DNA from: Watersipora subatra
Lineage: Eukaryota; Bryozoa; Gymnolaemata; Cheilostomatida; Watersiporidae
DNA length: 64,000 bases
Reading direction: 5' to 3'
NCBI RefSeq assembly: GCF_963576615.1
Contig: NC_088714.1
Span: forward strand, 27,834,558-27,898,557
In this document: piece by piece, positions 54,401 through 63,400 of the stretch
How the letters are laid out: every line of letters begins with the position of its first letter
Position numbering within the stretch: the stretch's first letter is position 1
Program-made: the position numbers and the translations under genes
The notes under the pieces: model-generated
Told to the model about the DNA's origin: nothing
What the model saw: the letters and a program-made list of their open reading frames with translations, nothing else
Database searches by the model: none

Positions 54401-57400
54401 GGTTTACTTGTGGAAGGCTTGCTTGTGGAAGGGTTGCTTAAGAAAGGTTTGCTTGTGGAAGGTTTGCTTGTGGAAGGTTTACTTGTAGAAGGGTTGCTTG
54501 TGCAAAGTTTGCTTTTAAAAGGGTTACTTGTGCAAGGTTTGCTTGTGGAAGGGTTGCTTGTGGAAGGTTTGTTTGTGAAAGGGTTGCTTATGGAAGGTTT
54601 GCTTGTAGAAGGGTTGCTTGTGCAAGGTTTGCTTTTGAAAGGGTTTCTTGTGCAAGGTTTGCTTGTGGAAGGGTTGCTTGTGGAAGGTTTGCTTGTGGAA
54701 GGGTTACTTGTGGAAGGTTTGCTTGAGGAATGGTTGCTTGTGGAAGGTTTGCTTGTGGAAGAGTTACTTGTGGAAGGCTTGCTTGTGGAAGGGTTGCTTG
54801 AGGAAGGTTTGCTTGTGGAAGGTTTGCTTGTGGAAGGTTTACTTGTAGAAGGGTTGCTTGTGCAAGGTTTGCTTTTAAAAGGGTTACTTGTGCAAGGTTT
54901 GCTTGTGGAAAGGTTGCTTGTAGAAGCTTTGCTTGAGGCCAGTTTGTTTGTGAATGGTTGAGTGTAGCAAATTAATAACTTATTCCTTTATGCCTAAGTA
55001 ACTTTATTTTACATGAAACTAAAAGTTTTGAAGCTTGTAAAATGATTTAAATTTTTGAACATTACAAAAATATATTATTTGTTATTTTTACTACTAAAAT
55101 GTAATTTCAAGCCAAACTTGTGATTCAAATTTCCTAATGACTTATGCATTTTTGTAAAAATTAGGCTAATTTGAAAAAAGGCTTTAATAGATTATTTTTT
55201 TCAAACATTGTCAACTTGTTTGCAAATGGTTTTTTTATTGTCTTTTAATAACCTTTTGAAAAACTTAGCCCATATGGGCAACTTTTTCAGTTGAAATATA
55301 AACAGAAAATGAACTTCTGTGTTCAGCTAAGAAGTTTGCAGTATTAGAGTAATGCAGTTCTCACTGGTCGATCAGCTGTAAGCACGCAAGGGATTTGCAC
55401 AAACTTGAATATTCCATATAAATACATACCCTGAGTCATTTAAAATTCCTGAGATTTATCATTTAAAGTCTATGTAAACAGAAAAATATACATATATCTC
55501 AATATTGTGAACATAAATTAAAATTTTGTAAAAGCCAGCCAATGTAGATGCACTCAGGCTGACTTATTTTGTCCATGGTTTATATTTTGCAACCTCAAAA
55601 ACATTGTATAAATCGTTAAAATAGTCAGAACGTCCAAATAGGGAGTTGTAATAATCTACAATGAACTTACAGTTTTACATTTTAAAGAGCTAAAGTCATA
55701 GTATCTCACATGATTTCGCAACTCTCAATCACTTAGTGACAACTGTCTGTCAACCATAGTTTCACTATGGTCAACCATAGTTTCACTATGGTTGACCATA
55801 GTTTCACTACGGTTGGAGGTCTCTGCCTGGTTGCCAAATTAAAACAAAATCAGATTAAATTTTGAAATGATCGTTGTTGACCGAAGCTGGTGTAATATTG
55901 CGTAAGGCTAGCCTTGTATACATCTACACATTTGTCGTTCCTGAGAAAGTAGGCTATCCATTGCTATCAAAGTATTTAGTCATCAAGGTATTAAGTATCA
56001 AAATATGTTATTTTGTGCCCAGAAAAGTTTGATGTGTCTATTAAATCTTTATTATATCTAATGGCATTCTTCTTGACCTTTAACACAGCTTCACAATTGG
56101 ATGACTATTTGGGAGCTATGCAAAAATAAAAATACCTCTATTGTGTTGTAAAATGAAACAGCATACTGGATCACCACAGCATGGGCATTGCTATGCCACT
56201 ACATAAACATATCAGAAGTGTGAATTCGAATAAAGGCACAAGTAGATTGACCACAATTACTGTACTAAGATGTGACTGTTATCAAATTGTATTTATAGCT
56301 ATGACAATCTCTGGCAGCCAATTTTAAAATGATTTCCTATATGCAAATTCCTTTCATTAATGTGTTTGAATCCTAAAGGACACTAGAAAACATGTCAACT
56401 AGTAACCCAGCCATTGGCTATCACGAAGACACATATATGAATTTTGGTGGGATAATTTTTCAGTGATACATTGAGCTGGAAAACATATATTTAACAATTG
56501 TTTTTCCTGTTAACATTCATGTTTTTTTGCATACAATGATTCACTTTTTCATATATTTGCACTTGCTGACTGCCCTTGGTTGTGCATATAATAAAGTACT
56601 TTTTAATGAATTTGAGTAACTTACTTTGTAAGCTAGTAGTCTGAATCTTTATTAAAACAATAGCGGTATTCGAAGCCAGCTTAATAATTATTACGTTATG
56701 TGTACCAATCAACCCTGCCAGATAATAACCACACGTGTGTCAAACATGAGTATTTTAACAGATGTAATGTACATGTATATCATCACAATCATTCATTACT
56801 AGGGTCAGTTGTTCATCTTAGTGTAAAAGATTAGTTTGCTGGTCTTCGAACCTGGAGGTTCTGAGATCAAATAATATCTGTAGCAGGTTTGTAATTGCTA
56901 GATTTTAATTGCTATGACTGGACACAGGTGTAGCAAACCAACAGAAGACAACCTAGCAAAACTTTGAGATATATATAAATGGATATAGAATAGATTTGTT
57001 ATCCAAAAGTTGTTAGGCCTTTAGTGTTAGTGCCTGAGCTGCTACAATCAATATGCCTTTTATGAATAACAACTCATGAATTCCTCTTATTTTCATTAAT
57101 AGCATGCCCATGCTAATCAGCATGGTTCCAATCAGAGCATCGTACTTACAGGTAAATGCAAGATGATAGGATTACTTACTTATTTATACTTATAATCATT
57201 TATCGAACACACAAAATTATACAATTTGGAGTAAAACTTTCTGAGACTAAAAGTGTTAAAATATTTACATTAATTTTGGTAAATCTTGTCTCAATCAAGG
57301 AGCATGCATCTATGGTTTCAATTCCCTTCAAATGATTTTCATGGCATTAGCTTTCAATACTAATGCTAGTCTTTTAAAACAATCCATTTTTACTTACAGC

Positions 57401-60400
57401 TGCATGCAAATATTGTCTACAAACCTACTTTAAGACTGTCATAACCAGCATACAATAAAACCTCGACAATCCATTCTCTATTTTTTGGAAATACAGTAAT
57501 CCTTGCTTCAATGGAGGAACGTGTGTTGACGGCCCAAACAGCTATGACAGCACAAACGTTAAAACCTAAGCTTTTTGTTAAAAATAAGCTAGTCTCACAG
57601 TAAAAAACCAAGCAACGACTACATTTATGAAAGATAGTTCCGAATATGTAGTTGATAATCCTTTCACATGAAAACATTATTACACTGTTAGAACAGGTGC
57701 TGAATAATTTTTCCACTTTTTGCTTCATGAGATCTCTTACGGTACAAAGTGTCATTATAGCGATATATAAAAGTTACTAAAAATGTTGTTTTGCCTAAAA
57801 AGTAAACCAAAATTGAAAACTGAGTTATAATAAGAGTTATAATTATTAACTTGGTTATAAACAAGAGTTATAATAAGACTAATCATATCAATATTTAAAC
57901 TAGAGAAATTAAAAACGAAATAAATAAACAAAATATATTGTAGACATCATCAGAATACATGTAAAAGGTGTATATATTACATGATATATCTAAGCATGCA
58001 GTGCTTAGATGAGTTTTTTGCACTTCGGTGTTAATATGGCCAACAACAGAATCTATTCTGGTTATCAAATGTATCTGATGACAATTTGATCTATATGAAC
58101 TAATGAACTGTGACCCAAGATGGGTGTATATAGCCTTATATCACAAGATGTTCTGCGTCACCTTAGGGTAGCCCAGTTATTCAAGGATGTTAATTCATAT
58201 GTATATATTGGTGTAATGGTTTTACAGCTAACTGTTAGTTGTACATATTAATTTTATTAATTATTATTATTTATTAATTAATTTTTTATATTCCAAGTTT
58301 GATAGTTTAGAAACTTTTGAAAAAATACAAATCATCGTAAGTTAAACTTTAGTTCTAGATTTTACCTGAACAGGAACCAAGCTGAGCGCATCAGAAGTAG
58401 TGAAAGAAGCTCCTCCCAGAGTTATATCACTGTTAGGGAAGTCTTCAAGCACAATTGTCCCTACATACCATCCCCCTCCGATATACGCATTCACACCATC
58501 TGCGTCGAGTGACATCTCGCATGTCGTCTGCAACAATATTTTTCCTGTATTATAATCTACAGTAATAACGGTATTACATATTAAAGAACAAGGTGAAAAA
58601 AAGGCATCAGAGAATGAATAGCGATGAATATAAAAGGATGACGATGATGAATATAAAAGGATGACGATGACGATGATGAATATAAAAGGATGACGATGAC
58701 GATGATAATATTAAAGGATGACGATGACAATGATGAATATAAAAGGATGACGATGATGAATATAAAAGGATAACAATGATGAATATAAAAGGATGACAAT
58801 GATGAATATAAAAGGATGACGATGATGAATATAAAAGGATAACAATGATGAATATAAAAGGATAACAATGATGAATATAAAAGGATGACGATGATGAATA
58901 TAAAAGGATAACAATGATGAATATAAAAGGATAACAATGATGAATATAAAAGGATGACGATGATGAATATAAAAGGATAACAATGATGAATATAAAAGGA
59001 TAACAATGATGAATATAAAAGGATGACGATGATGAATATAAAAGGATAACAATGATGAATATAAAAGGATGACGATGATGAATATAAAAGGATGACGATG
59101 ATGAATATAAAAGGATAACAATGATGAATATAAAAGGATAACAATGATGAATATAAAAGGATGACGATGATGAATATAAAAGGATAACAATGATGAATAT
59201 AAAAGGATGACGATGATGAATATAAAAGGATGACGATGATGAATATAAAAGGATAACAATGATGAATATAAAAGGATGACAATGATGAATATAAAAGGAT
59301 GACGATGATGAATATAAAAGGATAACAATGATGAATATAAAAGGATAACAATGATGAATATAAAAGGATGACGATGATGAATATAAAAGGATAACAATGA
59401 TGAATATAAAAGGATAACAATGATGAATATAAAAGGATGACGATGATGAATATAAAAGGATAACAATGATGAATATAAAAGGATAACAATGATGAATATA
59501 AAAGGATGACGATGATGAATATAAAAGGATAACAATGATGAATATAAAAGGATGACGATGATGAATATAAAAGGATGACGATGATGAATATAAAAGGATA
59601 ACAATGATGAATATAAAAGGATAACAATGATGAATATAAAAGGATGACGATGATGAATATAAAAGGATAACAATGATGAATATAAAAGGATGACGATGAT
59701 GAATATAAAAGGATGACGATGATGAATATAAAAGGATAACAATGATGAATATAAAAGGATAACAATGATGAATATAAAAGGATAACAATGATGAATATAA
59801 AAGGATAACAATGATGAATATAAAAGGATGACGATGACAATGATGAATATAAAAGGATGACGATGATGAATATAAAAGGATAACAATGATGAATATAAAA
59901 GGATGACGATGATAATATTAAAGGATGATGAGAATTATTAATAAAAAGATGAAAACCCAAATTAAGCCAGAAGATCAATTAGAACATTAAACAGTTTTCT
60001 GTTAAAAACAATTTAGGAGCATTTTCTTGCCGGGCTAATATATTGCTATCCAACTAATTTATTTATTCTAGTAACTTGCAAACTATTCTGCTCAATAAGC
60101 CGAACAAAAATATATTTATAATATTCATGCGCTTAAAAATCGATGAAGTGAAATTGTAAATTCGCTGTTTACAAAAAACTTTTGGAGTTAGGTATAAGTT
60201 ATATTAAAACAAGATTAAACATAATTTGAACTATTTTTTGTAACATTAATATTATATGGAATTAATTATTTGCCTTTAATGTATCAAAAATCTCTACTTC
60301 TGCTTTGCTTAGTTGTCAATGGTAAACTAATATCCTGGATTAAAAGAAATACGTTATCTAAAACGTAGTAATTAGATGTGTTTATAGATTCTAGGATGTT

Positions 60401-63400
60401 TTACATTGAGAGATGAGATGCAAACCACTGACTCATTCCTAAACAGCCAGATGCTGCCAGTGCTGCCTGGCATGGCTTAAACATGCACATAGCTAATAGC
60501 GCTGTACTAAATTGATTCAGCTGTTTAATGGCTCCATCTGCACCAAATAAACAACGGAGTAACTTATTATTCGAAAAAAATTATTCAGTGGAAGATTATA
60601 ATCACTTTAAATTGCTGTTACATCATTTCTCTTGTGCATCAATTTTCCTGAAACCTTTTTTTTTACGCACAGATCCGCAAGCAATCATAGAAGAAATTGT
60701 TTAAAGTTTTCACCCTTATCTGCAGCCAATAGTAGCCCCATGTGTTTGCTATTTTAGCTGGTGATGCTGTAGAGAAATGAATTTTACCGATCCTAGAGTG
60801 CAGTCAGCTGTAGAAACAGATCAAGAAACTTCACAAAGCACACTCAATAAAATGGGTAAACTTTCGAGAGATGCTTTTGAAATTGGTAATCAGTAATTAG
60901 ATGAATAGCATTAGTCAGAAGGATTCTTTGGAAGGATTGTTTGTTTTGAGACAAAATCAATTATTCTGTTGATACTAGTCCGATTAACAGGGAATGTGTG
61001 AGTTTCATAAAAACTATAAGCTACTGTTTTCTCACCCAGTATTAGGCTGCCAATAACATTAGCTGTTCAGTAAGGGAACAATATTGATCTATGGCGCATT
61101 GTTGACCAAAGCTTTGCTTTATTAAAAGCATAAATAAGCACAAAATTAGCTGGTAGGCTAATAGAAACCGAATAGAAATGCGCAACGCTGCAGCTTGAGC
61201 GCAGTAGCTGATACCAACTATAGCAACGATAGCAGCTAGTGGTGTTGTTTTGCATGTATTTTTCTTCTGAGCGTTTGAACTGCAATCAAGTTGGATCAAT
61301 CGTAGTTTTGAAAGATCTCGGCAATCAAATCACCTCAAACATCAAAAACAACTGCAACTGATAAAAAAATACCAATAATTTCTAATAAAATCTACAGAAA
61401 GTTAGGGCAAGGTCATCTTAAAGAAGACCTTACCCTAATGTAGTTAAGTAGAAAGTTGGTTGGTTCTCATTACACTCTTGACTTACCTCATTCAATACAA
61501 CACCCGGTAAGGCAGCACAAACATCACCACATTCCTCATCTGTCTCTCCCCACCGACAGGTCACTCTGTCACCATCAGGGTCCATTAGAGGGAACCGCAC
61601 TTTTCCAGTACAGCCAAACTGTAAGCTGAAAGATTTGAATCAATTATTTGCTGACATACATAAACTTAAGAAATTCTTTTGACTACTGCTATATACTCAG
61701 AAGAATATAGTTCACTAAAAAGATGTTTTGAGCATATCAAAACTTTAAATTAAAATTTCAAATAACAGTTTAAAAGATGTCATTAAGAACTGAATCAGAG
61801 TTCCAATGGTTGGAAGAGAATGTCTTGCGAGAACATATTTAAATAGTAGTGTTAAAACATACTAATTTTTAAATTCTCTATTTATGGGTAATTAAAAAGT
61901 ACAATGTGGCCATTTTTAAATGGAGACACTCGCATAATAGACAGTGAGAAAGAAAAGGGAGAGAGGGCGAAAGAGAGGCAAATTTCATTTTATGTTCATA
62001 GAGATAGAGTATACTTTTCAAATCAAACCAAGATAAAAGTGGAAAAAAATAGCAATATGGAGCAACTATCGGTTAGAGAAGATACATGTACATGCTTGGC
62101 ACAGCATTTTACCTAACATTGCACTACAATTTATTTTAGAAAATACATGACTTGCAGTACCATTTTTATACTAAAATTCAATCATTTAAGTGAGTTAAAA
62201 TTGATGTAAGATAAAGGGCTGTGGAGTTTACCTACTATGACCCTGTGAGACATTTTGTTTTGATATAAGCTTTAGAAATACGCAGCCTGAACAAACTTAC
62301 ATTGTGACAACCTGTATGGCCTAGTACAACTTTTACACACAAGCCATTTTTAGTTTACGCATAAGCGGTCTCAACATTTATCAATATATATAGCATGGAC
62401 AAATGCACTGAATGGTTAAGCTGAGGTTCTTTTTAGAAAGACAAGGCTAAGCTTAAATTTTGAATTAATATGAAAGCCATGATACATTTGTGACTAATTA
62501 AAGCTTTCTTCTAGCAGAGTAAATGCAGCTACACTGTCAATGCTCCCATCTTCACCAGGCTGACTGTTGTTGTTATTGTTTATTATCATTGCTGAAAAAT
62601 GAGTTTATTTTTGTATAACAAGCATTAAAAGGTTTTAACATCATATAAAAAGTTTTGTTGATTAAAGTTATTAGACTGCTATAATTTACCTTGGTAAAAA
62701 CATCTGAAAAAAAACATCTGAAAATAATCCTTAGAGTTTTTTATTTCTTGTTTGTCTGGTAGATATTGCAGAAGCTGATGCAATATAAACTTTTACCAAA
62801 ACAACCAAAATGTGAATCTCTGACTGTGACAGTAGATCTAAAGACTCACATGCTTTCAACAATTGACAAAACCAATCTAGATATGAAATATCTGGCACTG
62901 AGAAAGTTAATTAACTTTTGATGAATGAGCTCAGTATGCATTTTCACTGCAAATTATACACCGCTAACAATATAAGTGTAGGAGAAAATACTTGTATATA
63001 GGAAGGCTTGACGTGACGGGGCTATTGTTAGGCTTCCCTGTATCGCTTCTATCCCCAAACAGTACTCTGGTGAAAACCTTCCATTTGGGACTGCTCGGGA
63101 CTATTACATCCAAATTTCTCCAAGCCCAACCATACAACCTGCAGTTTACCGGTCAAATCATATTTTGTTGAATAAAGTTGTACAAATGGAGAACTCCTAT
63201 TTTATGTAATTTTTTTCACATCAAATTAACAGCTTTTGGGTACACTGGCAACAATTTAAATATGAATGCTTTGTTCAATGGTTGTGTCATCTTCACAATC
63301 AAGTCGCAGATTGCCAGATAACAGTCAAGTTGTCAGCTACATCTAACTATCAGAACAAGTTCCTAAAACAACTCGAGTTAGGATAGAAACCCACTTTAAT

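Noticed and set aside
53837-54961. Open frames on both strands (LLVEG-type, FHKQT-type)
   Set aside because: 15-bp minisatellite translation. Every frame stays open; no cysteine-rich or domain structure of a real protein.
57417-57755. 112-codon minus-strand open frame
   Set aside because: No motif or splice support; it overlaps the reversed EGF half-exon.
58581-59978. Open frames of 390-465 codons on the minus strand
   Set aside because: They come entirely from the 23-bp minisatellite. All three frames are open because the unit lacks stops in every phase, and no splice or start context supports them.
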